NCBI GenBank assembly: GCA_023150555.1
Contig: JAKLKQ010000016.1
Coordinates: forward strand, 1 to 64,000
Source of the DNA: Planctomycetota bacterium
GTDB lineage: Bacteria > Planctomycetota > SZUA-567 > H5-PLA8
DNA length: 64,000 nt
Direction of reading: 5' to 3'
Shown here one piece after another: positions 26,408 through 36,600 of this stretch (position 1 is its first letter; the number at the start of each line of letters is the position of its first letter). The translations under genes and the position numbers were made by a program. Below the pieces are notes generated by a model, which saw only the letters and a list, made by a program, of their open reading frames with translations, was not told the origin of the DNA and made no database searches.

Positions 26408-26677
26408 GCGGTCCGTTTCTAATGATGGAGACAACTGAAGAAGGAGGCTCTATTCGGTTTCCTGCGCCGGCATCTGCCTGTGTGGGGAGAATAGGGAAGG
26501 CGGTGAAAATCCGCCGCGGTGGTCGCCGCTGTAACCGGGGACAAACCGCTGAACTCCAAGGGCGCCAGCCCAAGGAGGCCACTGCCGAGGCCGCACGACG
26601 CACGCGGTTCCGGCGGGAAGGCCAGCGGGGCGTACGAACCGGAAGCCAGAAGACCTGCCGAATGCGGTCCGTTTCTA
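26408..26677. repeat. 14-bp direct repeat flanking the riboswitch
   Basis: GCGGTCCGTTTCTA occurs at 26408-26421 and again, identically, at 26664-26677, bracketing the cobalamin aptamer. The downstream copy is half of a perfect 6-bp hairpin (GCGGTC/GACCGC, 26664-26683). This could be chance, a duplication scar, or two alternative partners in the expression platform. Confidence 0.6.
26455..26662 (+). promoter_or_regulatory. cobalamin (B12) riboswitch
   Basis: The conserved aptamer core is readable in order: AGGGAAGGCGGTGAAAATCC (26493-26512), GCTGTAACC, GCCACTGCCGAGG near 26578, GGCGGGAAGGCC near 26612, and the B12-box variant AGCCAGAAGACCTGCC (26644-26659). CGGCA at 26468 can close the P1 helix with TGCCG at 26656. 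It is followed by two hairpins (26664-26683 and the perfect palindrome 26693-26706, CCCGCAC/GTGCGGG) and lies 235 bases before the BtuB-like receptor start. Binding adenosylcobalamin should repress the receptor. Confidence 0.93.
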
Positions 26678-26897
26678 GACCGCGGCCAAGAGCCCGCACG
26701 TGCGGGTTCGAAGCAAGAGCCTTCACGGGTGCCCTCGACTCAAGGGAACCGTGGAGCGGCCGTCCCATTCGTGCGGACGGCGTTCGAGTCCCAGCCGCGC
26801 AAGTTCCATCGCACGCGCTCGGGGTTCCTCCACGGAGAGGCGCCCGAGGTTTCCTTTACCGTCCCGCCGAACCAGCGGGAAGAAAGGTAGGCGTGCC

Positions 26898-28955
26898 ATG
26901 CGGCACGGTGCTCGTTGGATCACCCTGCTTTTATTGACGGTCCTTTTCGGATTCGCTGCCAGCGCGGAAGAAACGCCGCCTCCCGCAGGCGATGCGGCCG
27001 AGAAACCGGCCGTAGCGAATGAGAAGGATAAGGAAAAGAAGGACACAGAGGGCAAGAACAAGGACGAGAAGGAAAAGAAGAGCGCCGAGCGCAAGAAGGA
27101 AGTCGTCGTTACCGCCGCGCGCATGCCTACCGCGCGCGAGGAGACCGGCGTCTCCATCGACGTCATCACCGGCAACGACGTCGAAACCAACCAGGACCAT
27201 CTCGCCAGCGAGACCCTGCGCATGGTCCCTGGCCTGGTCGTCAACCAGGCGGGGCGCAAGGGCGCGTTCACCTCGCTGATCACGCGCGGCGGCGAGTCCG
27301 ACCAGACGCTGATCCTCTTCGACGGCTGGAAGGTCAACCGCCAGGGCGGCTTCTTCAGCTGGGAGTCGCTCGATCCGATCGCGCTGGACCGCATCGAGGT
27401 CGCGCGCGGCCCGTCGAGCAGCCTGTACGGCACCGACGCGGTGACCGGCACGGTGAACGTGATTACCGCGGCGGGCGAAGGCCGGCCCTCGCTCACCGCC
27501 AGCGGCGCCGGCGGCACCTACGGCACCGACCGCGAGACGCTCAACACGCAAGGCCAGGAAAAGAAGTTCCGCTGGAACGTCTCGGCCGCGCGGCTGCACC
27601 AGCAGGAAGCGAACATCAACAACTCGGAGCTGGAAACTTTCAACGGCGCGGCGCGCTTCGATTACGAGTTCAACGCGCAGCACGAGGCCAAGCTGATCCT
27701 GCGCGGCGCGGACATGAAGAAGGGCTTCTACGAAAGCAACGCGTCGGGTTACGGCGACCTCGTCGAACTCCCCGACCCCAACGACACCATCAGCAACCAG
27801 GACTGGCTGGCGGGTTTCGAGTACCGCGGCCGGCCGGTGCCGATCTGGGAGACCGTCGTGCGGCTGGGCCACTACGGCACCGACTTCCGCAGCACGTCGA
27901 TCCTGCCCAACGTCGATTCCACGGTCATCGCGCCGCCGTTCAATGGGAACTTCCCGGGACGCACGTTCGCGCAGGAACGACGCGACACGTTCGAGTGGCA
28001 GAACCACGTGACGGCCTTCGAAAACGACGACATTCGCGACATCGTCACCGCCGGCGCGTACGTCGAGAGCGAACACTTCAACCAGGACGACACGAAATTC
28101 TTCAACAACGTGCGCTTCCACCACGTCAACTACGCGGGCTTCCTGCAGAACCGCCTGGAGCTCTTTGACCGCGCATTCCTGACCTGCGGCGTGCGGCGCG
28201 AGGAAAACGAGGAGTTCGGCAGCTTCACCACCGCGCGCGGCGACGCGTCGATTCTGATCCCCGAGTCCGACACGCGCATCTACGGTTCGGCGGGCACGGG
28301 CTTCCGGTCGCCGGGCTTCCAGGAGCTTTTCGCGCCGTTCTTCGGCAACCCGGACCTGCAGCCGGAGGAGAACTTCGCCTACGATGTCGGCATCGAGCAG
28401 CACTTCTGGGACCGCCGCATCCGCCTAAACGCCACCTGGTTCAACAACGACTTTGAGTCGCTGATCGGCTTCGATTTCGTCACCAGCACGCTGAACAACA
28501 TCGGCACGGCAAACACGCGCGGCTTCGAGTTCCAGGCGCATATCCGCCCGATCAAGCAGGTCACGATCGAAGGCACCGCGACGCTGATGAGCACCCGGAA
28601 CGACAACGGCACGCGCCTGCTGCGCCGGCCGCCACGCACCTACACCGGCCGGCTGGTCGTGCACCCGCTGGTGGACTTGGTGCCGCAGCGCTACGACGGA
28701 CTGGACATCTCGCTGGAGTTCCTGCACGTCGGCACCCGCAGCGACCTGGGCCCCACGGCCGACAACTCATTTGCTACTGTGCGCGCCGACGGCTACACGC
28801 GCGGCGACATCGCCGTCAGCTACCGCTTCCTCGAACACTTCCGCGCATTCGTGCGCATCGAGAACTTCACCGACGAGAAGTACGAGGAGGTCAAGACCTT
28901 TTCGGCAAACGGCTCGAACACGCTGGGCGGACTGGAGTTCAATTGGCGATTCTGA
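26898..28955 (+). CDS. btuB: TonB-dependent outer-membrane receptor, BtuB-like (cobalamin uptake)
   Basis: The 685-residue protein has a signal peptide (WITLLLLTVLFGFAASAEE), a 50-residue Lys/Glu-rich spacer (residues ~38-72), a TonB box region EVVVTAARMPTAREETGVSI, a plug domain (SETLRMVPGLVVNQAGRKGA; IEVARGPSSSLYGTDAVTGT) and a 22-strand-type barrel ending in aromatic FNWRF. The cobalamin riboswitch upstream makes corrinoid the likely cargo. The charged spacer between signal peptide and TonB box is unusual. ATG at 26898 is in frame; a longer frame from 26700 runs through the riboswitch leader. Confidence 0.92.
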   Translation: MRHGARWITLLLLTVLFGFAASAEETPPPAGDAAEKPAVANEKDKEKKDTEGKNKDEKEKKSAERKKEVVVTAARMPTAREETGVSIDVITGNDVETNQDHLASETLRMVPGLVVNQAGRKGAFTSLITRGGESDQTLILFDGWKVNRQGGFFSWESLDPIALDRIEVARGPSSSLYGTDAVTGTVNVITAAGEGRPSLTASGAGGTYGTDRETLNTQGQEKKFRWNVSAARLHQQEANINNSELETFNGAARFDYEFNAQHEAKLILRGADMKKGFYESNASGYGDLVELPDPNDTISNQDWLAGFEYRGRPVPIWETVVRLGHYGTDFRSTSILPNVDSTVIAPPFNGNFPGRTFAQERRDTFEWQNHVTAFENDDIRDIVTAGAYVESEHFNQDDTKFFNNVRFHHVNYAGFLQNRLELFDRAFLTCGVRREENEEFGSFTTARGDASILIPESDTRIYGSAGTGFRSPGFQELFAPFFGNPDLQPEENFAYDVGIEQHFWDRRIRLNATWFNNDFESLIGFDFVTSTLNNIGTANTRGFEFQAHIRPIKQVTIEGTATLMSTRNDNGTRLLRRPPRTYTGRLVVHPLVDLVPQRYDGLDISLEFLHVGTRSDLGPTADNSFATVRADGYTRGDIAVSYRFLEHFRAFVRIENFTDEKYEEVKTFSANGSNTLGGLEFNWRF

Positions 28956-29758
28956 GGCCCGCGAGCGGCTACAGCTCGAAGGCCGTCTGGTACGGCGTCT
29001 TCGCGGCGGCGGCAGGCGTCAACGCCGTGCTGCTGGGGCTCAGCGTCGGCGGCCTGGGCGGCGCGCCTCGGGCCGAGGCGCGCGATCCCCTGCGCCTTCA
29101 TTTCGAGGCCGTCGCGGAGATGACGGCGCCGGAGAGCGCTGCGTTCCGCGGATCGCTGGACGAACAGCGCCGCCGCAGCGAGCCCGGCATTCCGCCGCCG
29201 GGAACGGAGGCCGCGCCTGCTCCGCCGCAACAGGCGCCGCAGGTGCTATCGCCGAGAAACGCTCCGCCGCAGCACGAGACGCGCGCGCAGGCCGAGGCGC
29301 AAACGTTCCGCGTTTCCGTCGAGGACGATTCGCAGTTCCAGGCGGCGGAGCCCGCGCGCACGGGCTCGCAACGTGCCACGGGTCCGTCCACACTCGACGC
29401 AGCCGACCGGCCGCTGGAGCCCGTCACCGTTGTCGGCGAGCGAACCTCTGCAAATGCGGACGCGGAATCCTCGTCGCTGCCGCAGATCGCCGACCTGCGC
29501 GAGTACCTCAGCGGCAAGCCCGACTATCCGCGCTCTTGCCGCCGGGGCGAATGCCGGCATGGTGACCCCTGCGAGGGACGGTGCCGCTTCCGCGTCACGG
29601 TACGCGAGGCCGGCGGGCTACCCCAAAAGGTGGACCTGCTCCAATCGGCGGGCTGCCGCCGCCTGGACGATCGCGCGCTGCGCTGGCTGGAAAAGTCGAA
29701 CATCGGCGTAAGCGGCGTGGGCGAGGTGGACGTGCTGTTCGTGATCGAAGACCGCTAG
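28943..29758 (+). CDS. TonB-like energy transducer with Cys-rich insertion
   Basis: The 271-residue protein begins with TTG (GGAG just upstream) overlapping the receptor gene by 13 bp. One membrane helix lies at about 15-35 (AVWYGVFAAAAGVNAVLLGL), then a long Pro/Gln/Glu periplasmic spacer, then a TonB-C-like domain (DYPRSCRRGECRHGDPCEGR, then CRFRVTVREAGGLPQKVDLL and DDRALRWLEKSNI). TonB couples proton motive force to outer-membrane receptors, and the overlap implies a dedicated partner of BtuB. The SCRRGECRHGDPCEGRC insertion, with four cysteines (five with GCRR later), is not usual in TonB-C and could bind metal or form disulfides. Confidence 0.8.
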   Translation: MAILRPASGYSSKAVWYGVFAAAAGVNAVLLGLSVGGLGGAPRAEARDPLRLHFEAVAEMTAPESAAFRGSLDEQRRRSEPGIPPPGTEAAPAPPQQAPQVLSPRNAPPQHETRAQAEAQTFRVSVEDDSQFQAAEPARTGSQRATGPSTLDAADRPLEPVTVVGERTSANADAESSSLPQIADLREYLSGKPDYPRSCRRGECRHGDPCEGRCRFRVTVREAGGLPQKVDLLQSAGCRRLDDRALRWLEKSNIGVSGVGEVDVLFVIEDR

Positions 29759-29783
29759 CAGTCCTCTTGCACCGGGCTGCTAC

Positions 29784-30458
29784 CTAGTCGCTGTTCGATA
29801 ACCCGCAGAACGGATTCAGGCGCTTCTCGTCGCCGATCGTCGTCTCTTCGTTGTGTCCGGGATGCACAATCGTTTCGTCGGGCAGCGTGAATAGGCGCTC
29901 GCGGATGCCCGCCACCAGCGCTTCGTGGCTGCTGCAGCCGGGCAGATCGGTGCGTCCGATGCCTTGTGCGAACAGAATATCTCCATCGAAAAGGTGCGGA
30001 GCGCGGCCATCGCCGTCTTCTACGAAGTACGCCGTGCCGCCGGGCGAATGCCCCGGAACAAGGATCGCCTTCAACACCAGTCCGGCGAGTTTCAGTTCGT
30101 CGCCGTCGTCGACGAGTTCCTCGGGCGGTGGCGCGGTCACCGATTGCCCCATGAAGTAGCTGAGGTTCAGGGTGGGCTTCGCCAGCCAGGCTTCTTCTTC
30201 GCGCGGGCAGTACACGGGCACGTCCGGAAAAGCGGCCTTCAGGTCCCTGATCGCGCCAATGTGGTCGCCGTGGCAGTGCGTCAGCACGAAAGCCGTCGGC
30301 GCGAGCTTGCGGTCGCTCATCGCGGCCTGGATGCGCTCGGCCTCGTCGCCCGGGTCGATGACAAGGCATTCGCCCGCGCCCTCACGCCAGAGCAGGTAGC
30401 AGTTCTCCTGCACCATGCCAGTGACGAGTTGCAGCGAACGGAGCGGCGCGTTGGGCAC
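29784..30458 (-). CDS. MBL-fold metallo-hydrolase, glyoxalase II-like
   Basis: The 224-residue protein has the metallo-beta-lactamase signature THCHGDHIGAI near residue 60, PGHSPGGTAYFV near 135 carrying the next His, FDGDILFAQGIG with the bridging Asp, and PGHNEETTIGDEK near the end. This is the short glyoxalase-II-like subgroup, which hydrolyses thioesters or related substrates with two metal ions. It stands alone, divergent from the phosphomannomutase gene; its 3' end converges on the TonB-like gene 25 bp away. Confidence 0.88.
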   Translation of the reverse strand: MPNAPLRSLQLVTGMVQENCYLLWREGAGECLVIDPGDEAERIQAAMSDRKLAPTAFVLTHCHGDHIGAIRDLKAAFPDVPVYCPREEEAWLAKPTLNLSYFMGQSVTAPPPEELVDDGDELKLAGLVLKAILVPGHSPGGTAYFVEDGDGRAPHLFDGDILFAQGIGRTDLPGCSSHEALVAGIRERLFTLPDETIVHPGHNEETTIGDEKRLNPFCGLSNSD

Positions 30459-30578
30459 GGCTCGGATTCCTTTACGGTGTGCGGCGGACTGGGAAAATCC
30501 TTCTCTTGACCCTGCGTGCGGCGCCTCTAGCTTTCAAAAAAGAACGGATTTCATTTGCACAATCTAAGGGGAGCGCCC

Positions 30579-31940
30579 ATGGCCGGCATCTTCAAATCCT
30601 ACGACGTCCGCGGCATCGTGCCCACGCAGTTGACCACCGGCGACGCCTACAAGATCGGCAAAGCCACCGCCGCATACTTGAAGGCGAAGGTCCTGGCCGT
30701 TGGCCGCGACGCGCGCATCAGTTCGCCGGACCTGCACGCCGCGCTGATGGCCGGCATCGCCTCGGCGGGCTGTGACGTGCTGGATATCGGCATGGGCCCG
30801 ACGCCGATCAGCTACTACGCCGCCGGCACCCTGGGCAAAGCCAAGTGCAGCGGCGCCATCCAGGTGACGGCTTCGCACAACCCTTCCGAGTACGGCGGCT
30901 TCAAGTTCACCAAGGCCGGCGCTCTGCCGATGAGCTACGACCAGGGCCTGGACGAGGTCGAAAAACTTTTCCGCGAAGACAAACCCGCGCTGGCGAAGCG
31001 GCCCGGCCGCATCAAGGTGCTGAACGTCCGCGCCGGCTACGTGAAGCACTGCCGCCGCTTCGCGGAACTGGACCGCAAGCGCCCGCTGCGCATCGCCATC
31101 GACACCGGCAACGGCGTGATGGGCGCGTGGCTGCCCGATCTGCTCAAGGGCCTGCCGCTGAAGGTCGAGAAACTCTTCTGGACGCCCGACGGGCGCTTCC
31201 CGAATCACGAAGCGAATCCGCTTAAGCTCGAGAACCTCGCCGACCTGCGCAAACGAGTCGTCGAGAAGAAGTGCGACCTCGGCATCGCCTTCGACGGCGA
31301 CGGCGACCGCGCGGCGTTCGTCGACGAGGCCGGCGCGCCCATCCCCGGCGACATCGCCGGCGCGCTGATGGCGCAGGTGCTGCTCGAGAAGGAAGGGCGC
31401 AAGGGCGGCACCGTCCTGTACGACGTGCGCGCGACGCGCGCGCTGCCCGAGGCCGTCGAAGCCGCTGGCGGGCGCGCGGTGCAGACGCGCGTGGGCCACA
31501 GCCACATCAAGGCCGCGCTGCGAAGCGAGAAGGCCGTGATGGCAGCCGAACTGAGCGGCCACTACTACTTCCGCGACTTCTTCTGTTCGGACTCCGGCGA
31601 GACCGCCATGTTCCTGATCCTCACGCTGCTCAGCCGCAGCGAAAGGAAGGCGAGCGAATTGGTCAAGCCGATGCAGCGCTACCACCACACCGGCGAGGTG
31701 AACTTCGAAGTCCACCGCGACGTAAAGGACGTGCTGGCGGGCGTCGAGGCGAAGTACGCGGGCACGGCGAAGAACATCTTCAAGACCGACGGCGTGAGCA
31801 TCGACATGGGGTCGTGGTGGTTCAACCTGCGCCCCTCGAACACCGAGCCCGTCGTGCGCCTGAATCTCGAGAGCGTGCAGTCGAAGGGCGAGATGGAGCA
31901 GCGCCTGACCGAAGTCACCTCGGCAATCACCGGCGGGTAA
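30579..31940 (+). CDS. manB: phosphomannomutase/phosphoglucomutase
   Basis: The 453-residue alpha-D-phosphohexomutase interconverts sugar 6- and 1-phosphates, feeding GDP-mannose or polysaccharide synthesis. The start FKSYDVRGIVP, the phosphoserine loop VTASHNPSEYGGFKF near residue 95, metal loop FDGDGDRAAFVDE near 238, sugar loop ELSGHYYFRD near 325 and phosphate loop RPSNTEPVVRLNLES near the end are all intact. ATG at 30579 follows AAGGGGAG. An ATTTGCACAAT sequence lies 20 bases upstream of the ATG. Confidence 0.95.
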   Translation: MAGIFKSYDVRGIVPTQLTTGDAYKIGKATAAYLKAKVLAVGRDARISSPDLHAALMAGIASAGCDVLDIGMGPTPISYYAAGTLGKAKCSGAIQVTASHNPSEYGGFKFTKAGALPMSYDQGLDEVEKLFREDKPALAKRPGRIKVLNVRAGYVKHCRRFAELDRKRPLRIAIDTGNGVMGAWLPDLLKGLPLKVEKLFWTPDGRFPNHEANPLKLENLADLRKRVVEKKCDLGIAFDGDGDRAAFVDEAGAPIPGDIAGALMAQVLLEKEGRKGGTVLYDVRATRALPEAVEAAGGRAVQTRVGHSHIKAALRSEKAVMAAELSGHYYFRDFFCSDSGETAMFLILTLLSRSERKASELVKPMQRYHHTGEVNFEVHRDVKDVLAGVEAKYAGTAKNIFKTDGVSIDMGSWWFNLRPSNTEPVVRLNLESVQSKGEMEQRLTEVTSAITGG

Positions 31941-31965
31941 GAATCGTCACCCCGCCGCTTCGCCG

Positions 31966-32130
31966 AGGCTATGTCCGGTAAATGCTTTCGAGGCGGCTGC
32001 GCCGCGCCGGCCGAGCGGGGCAAGAAAGCCGAGCGAGCCATATCCAGAGGGCATCTGGTGCGCGAGGCCGACGAAGCCATGCGAAGGCCGCCGCCAGCAG
32101 ACGCCCGAAATGAATTACCGGACAGAGCCT
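31966..32130. mobile_element. MITE-like element with 25-bp terminal inverted repeats
   Basis: The left end AGGCTATGTCCGGTAAATGC (31966-31985) continues into TTTCG; the right end read on the other strand is AGGCTCTGTCCGGTAATTCA followed by TTTCG (32130 to 32106). The two match at 21 of 25 positions, including an uninterrupted TGTCCGGTAA. The element is about 165 bp and has no transposase. Its interior is GC-rich. The right end supplies the last five codons and stop of the symporter gene (GGC TCT GTC CGG TAA). No clear target-site duplication was found. Confidence 0.55.
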
Positions 32131-33563
32131 AGTTTTCCGCGCTCCATCTGATTGACCACGACCGCGCCGACGGCGTCGCCCATGACGTTGGTCGAGGTGC
32201 GGAACTGGTCGAGGAGGTGGTCCACCGAGAAGATGAAGAAGATGTAGTACAGCGGCAGGCCCACGGCTTCGGCGACCAGGGCCATCGTAATGAGCCCCGC
32301 GCTGGGCACCGCGGCCGCGCCCACCGACGCCAGCACCGCGGTGATGAAGATCACGAAGGTCATCGCCGGTGTCAGGTCGGCCGGCACGTCCACCAGCCCG
32401 CCGTACATCTGGAGCAGGAAAATCACCGCGACGCCTTCGTACAGCGCCGTGCCGTCCATGTTCACGGTCGCGCCGATCGGCAGCGCAAAGTTGGCGATCT
32501 TCGGCGAGACCTTCAGGTTGTCGGTGACGCATTCCATCGTGACCGGCAGGGTCGCGGCGCTGGAGGTCGTCGAGAAAGCGACCAGCCAGGCGCTCCAGAT
32601 GCCGCGCATGAACTCGATGGGACTCATCTTGCCCAGTACCGCCACGATGGTGAGCAGTGCCGCCACGTGTATCGCGATCCCCACGACCACCGTCGCGCAG
32701 TACCACGCCAGCGACTGCAGGGCCGCGACGCCCAACTTCGCGACCAGCGAGGCGATGATGCAGCCGATCGCCAACGGTGCCAGCTTCATTACCCACAGCG
32801 TGATCTTCATCATCACTTCGTTCATACCCTGGAAGAATTCGGCAACCGGCCGCGCGCGGTCGCCGACGGCCAGGCAAGCAAGGCCCATCACGATTGAGAA
32901 AAAAATGATGCCTAGGCTGTTCATATCGACCAGGGATTGAAAGGGATTTGCCAGAACCGGCTCGACGACCTGACTTTTGATCGTTTCCAGCGGGCCCATC
33001 TGCTGTGCGCTTTGGATGCGAGACCATTTGTCCGCGAAGTCTTTGTCTTTGGCTGCTGTGTCGCCGCTGCGCTGCGCGACGTAGGCGACCAGCTGTGCTT
33101 GGCCCTCCTCGCTGTTCGCGTCGACGCCCGGGTTGGCCTGAAAGAAATCCGCCTGCAACCGTTCCAGATCGGCTTCGCGCTCGGCCCGTACGGCCAGCGA
33201 TCCGCCCTTCGTGCCCGGTTGAATGATCAGTACCGCGGCCAGGCCGATGCCCACTGCGAGGGAGGTCGTCAGAAAGTAGTAGACGAAGGTCTTCCAGCCG
33301 ATCGCGCCTAGCTCCTTTATGCTCGGCATGCTGGTGATGCCGGCGATGATTGAAGCGAGGATCAGAGGCGCAATGATCATCTTCAGCGAGCCGATGAAGA
33401 GCGTCTTGCCGAAGACGTCCAGCCACCACAGCGCGTGAACCACTCCGCCTTTGGGATCGTGCTTGAGTGCCTCGGGTGCACCCGCGCGATTCAGCAGCAG
33501 GCCGGCCACCAGGCCCACGCCCATGCCGATGAAGATCCAGTGATGGAGTTTCAGCTTTCGCAT
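32115..33563 (-). CDS. dicarboxylate/amino acid:cation symporter (DAACS, GltP/DctA-like)
   Basis: The 482-residue protein has the family hallmarks: helices from residue 8 (HHWIFIGMGVGLVAGLLL), the Ser-rich re-entrant loop FSTTSSAATLPVTME near 325, and the substrate/Na+ site NMDGTALYEGVAVIFLLQ near 366, followed by the second re-entrant loop region AAAVPSAGLITMALV. These carriers import glutamate, aspartate or C4-dicarboxylates with Na+ or H+. There is an extra charged loop of about 60 residues (READLERLQADFFQANPG...AKDKDFADKWSRIQSAQQ), larger than usual. ATG at 33563 is preferred. The C-terminus runs into the MITE-like repeat and may have been altered by it. Confidence 0.92.
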   Translation of the reverse strand: MRKLKLHHWIFIGMGVGLVAGLLLNRAGAPEALKHDPKGGVVHALWWLDVFGKTLFIGSLKMIIAPLILASIIAGITSMPSIKELGAIGWKTFVYYFLTTSLAVGIGLAAVLIIQPGTKGGSLAVRAEREADLERLQADFFQANPGVDANSEEGQAQLVAYVAQRSGDTAAKDKDFADKWSRIQSAQQMGPLETIKSQVVEPVLANPFQSLVDMNSLGIIFFSIVMGLACLAVGDRARPVAEFFQGMNEVMMKITLWVMKLAPLAIGCIIASLVAKLGVAALQSLAWYCATVVVGIAIHVAALLTIVAVLGKMSPIEFMRGIWSAWLVAFSTTSSAATLPVTMECVTDNLKVSPKIANFALPIGATVNMDGTALYEGVAVIFLLQMYGGLVDVPADLTPAMTFVIFITAVLASVGAAAVPSAGLITMALVAEAVGLPLYYIFFIFSVDHLLDQFRTSTNVMGDAVGAVVVNQMERGKLGSVR

Positions 33564-33669
33564 AGCCGTATCTGCCTCGTGGCGCGAATTCGATGGGTTG
33601 GAATTTCGAGATAGCGTATCATATTTGTGCAGACCGAAAACCCCCAAAGCGGCGGAGGCGGGCCACGCG

Positions 33670-36600
33670 GTGAGCGGGCGGACCACGGATTCTCCCTTTG
33701 AACGCCGGCGCGTACTCGACGCGGAAGTCGACTGCGCACCCGCGGAAGCCATCGTCGCGCATCTAATCGATTGCGCCTCGAATCGCCGCGGCTGCTTCGT
33801 CGCCGGCATTAGCGCGCCGTACGCGGCGGCGATGCGCGAAGACGACGCGTTGCGCGCGGGCTTTGGCGCGGCGGACGTGCTGGTGCCCGACGGGCAGGGC
33901 TTCGCATGGGCCGCGCGTATGCTGGGCGCTCCCGTGGGCGAACGCCTCGCCGTACCGGACCTCTGCGAACGGCTGCTTTCCGAAGGCGCCGCGCGCGGCT
34001 GGAAGGTTTTTATTTACGGTGCCACCGAGGCCGCCAACGCCGCCGCGTGTGCGAACGTGAAGCGCCGCTTTCCCGGTCTGGCGGAGGTCGAAGGCAAGCA
34101 CGGCTACGGCGACGCTAACGCAAGCGACGCCGAAGTGATCACGCGGCTAAACGACGGCGGCTTTCATCTGCTGCTGGTGGCGAAACCTTCTCCTGAAAAG
34201 GAGCGCTTCCTCGCGCGGGCGTGCTGCGAGGCGCCGGTGGTGGGCATCGCCGCAGGTGGCTACGTGGACGTGCTCGCCGGGCTGCGCTCGCGCGCGCCGG
34301 CGTTCGTGCAGCGCGCGGGCTTCGAGTGGTGCTGGCGCATGGTCCAGGATCCGCGGCGGCTCTGGAAGCGCATTGGCGTCGCCAACGTGACATTCGCCGC
34401 GCGGGTGCTGTGGGCGCACCTTCGCCAGCCGGCGGCGCTGCCGTGGTGGCACTGCCCGGCCGTGCATCTCGCCGCGCTGGCGCTGGCGGTTACGGCGGTC
34501 TACGCCGGCGCGTTGAATGCCGCGTGGCAACTCGACGACGAACGCTACATCCAGGACAACCCGGCGATCGGTTCGTTCCGTACGCTCGGCGAGATCCAGG
34601 TCACGGCGCGGCGCAAGCTGCTCTGGCTCAGCCACGCGGTCTGCTACCAGCTGAGCGAACGCTTCGGCATGCATCGCGCCGATGGGCCCGACGTCCGCGT
34701 CTTCCGCGCGTGGAACATCGCCTGTCATTTGCTGGCGGCGCTGGCGCTCTATGGGTTGCTGCGCCGGATGCTGCGCGCGCGCTGGGGCTCTGGAATCTCC
34801 GGCGCGGCCACGTTGTTCCCGGCGCTGGCAGCGGCGCTCTTCGTTGCGCATCCGCTAGCCACCGAGGCCGTGACGTACATCTCGGGACGTGGCAACAGCC
34901 AGGGCGGGATGTGTTACTTGTTGGGCCTGTACTTCGCGGCGCTCGCGTTCGAGCGTCTCGGCTTGGGCGCAGTCGGGGCAGAAGCATCGCGCGCGCGCGG
35001 GTGGTTCTGGCCGGCCGTTCTCGCCGTCGGGTTCGGCGCAGCGGCGGTGCTGACCAAGGAAAGCCATGTCACATTTCCTGCGGCGGTGGCGCTCGTCTAC
35101 GCGGTGAGCTACCGGCAATTCAAAGACGCGGCGAAGGTCACGCTCTCGGCGGGCGCGCTGCTTGGCGTCGTCTGCGCGGCGGCGTTTCTGGCGCTGGGCT
35201 TGCTTGCCCGGAGCGAAGGCTGGCTGGGACTGGCGCTGGCGAGCGCCGGTGGGTGCATGGCCGGCGGATGGCTGGCGGGCGAACGCGGCCCGGGCTTCGC
35301 GTCGCGCCGCGTGACGCTTGGCTGGGCGCTGGTCTGCTTCCTGGCAACGGGGCTGTTGGTGGCGCCGGTGGCGCTGCCGTACGCCTACGAGCGCCTCGCG
35401 GCGGCGTTCTCGGGCGCGCGCGGCGAGGAACCGCTGCGCGCGCTGGCGACTCAGGCCAACGCGCTGCCGGAGATGCTCTTGAAAACGCTCTGGCCCACGG
35501 GGCTGAACATCGACCACGATTTCCCGACGCTCGAATCCTTCGGCGAACGTGGCGCTTTTCGTGGCGTACTTGTTCTGCTCGCGGTGCTGGTCGCCGGCGT
35601 GCAGGCGGCGCGGGCGCGCGCGCTGCCGGGCCTGGGCGTGCTGCTGGCGTTGCTTACCGTGCTGCCGACGAACACGGTGATCGAGCGAGGCGACGTCGCC
35701 AGTGAACGCAACTTCTATCTGGCTTCGGCCGGCGGCGCGATTATCTGGGCGGCGGCGGCGGCCTGGCTTGCGGGAGTGCTCGCGCGCGCGGCGGGACGCG
35801 GTGGCGCGGAAGCCGCGCTGTGGGCCGGCGTACTGGGCGTGATGGCGCTCGGGCCGTTCGTCTCGCTGGCGCGCTTACGCAATGCGCAATACGAGACGCC
35901 GCTGGACCTGTGGAGCGCCGCGGTGGACGAAGCGCCGGGCAAGATCCGTGCGCTGTACAACCTGGGCCAACTGGCCGCTCGGGAGCGCTACAGGCGCTAC
36001 GACCTCGCCGAGGACTGCTTTAGGAAGATCATCGAGATCGGGCAGGCGCGCGAGAAGGCCGGCGGCTTCCGGCCGGACGAGACCGTCGACGTGCATCTGT
36101 ACTACCTCAGTTATGCGAACCGTGCCGAGGCGCAGATGATCCGCCTACGCCTCGATCCGCTGAGCGCGGCGCAGCCGCCGACGGATCCGGAGCTCTCGTA
36201 CCGCGAAGGCCTGGAGAAGTCCGGAAGCCATCCGGACCTCGCGATGCTGTACGGGATGCTGCTGCTGAACCGCGGGCAGGGCCTGCACGCGGCGCAGGTG
36301 CTGTCCGGATCGCTGGCCGAGCATCCGTGGGCCGAGAATCTGCACGGACCGCTGGGCCTGGCGTTCCTGGGTTCGCGGCAGTTCCGCCGCGCGAAGGACG
36401 CACTGGAGCGCGCGCTGCAGGTCCCGAAGCGCCATGTGCTGGGCATGCGTTACCCGATGCCGCCGGCGCAACGCGCGGACCTGCTGGCGGCGCTGGGGCA
36501 GGCGGAGTGGGGCCTGGACCGCAAGCCCGAGGCCTTGGCGCGGATGAAGGATGCGCTCTTTGCCGATCCGGCCGTGGCGTACCGCGTGCTGCGCAGCTGG

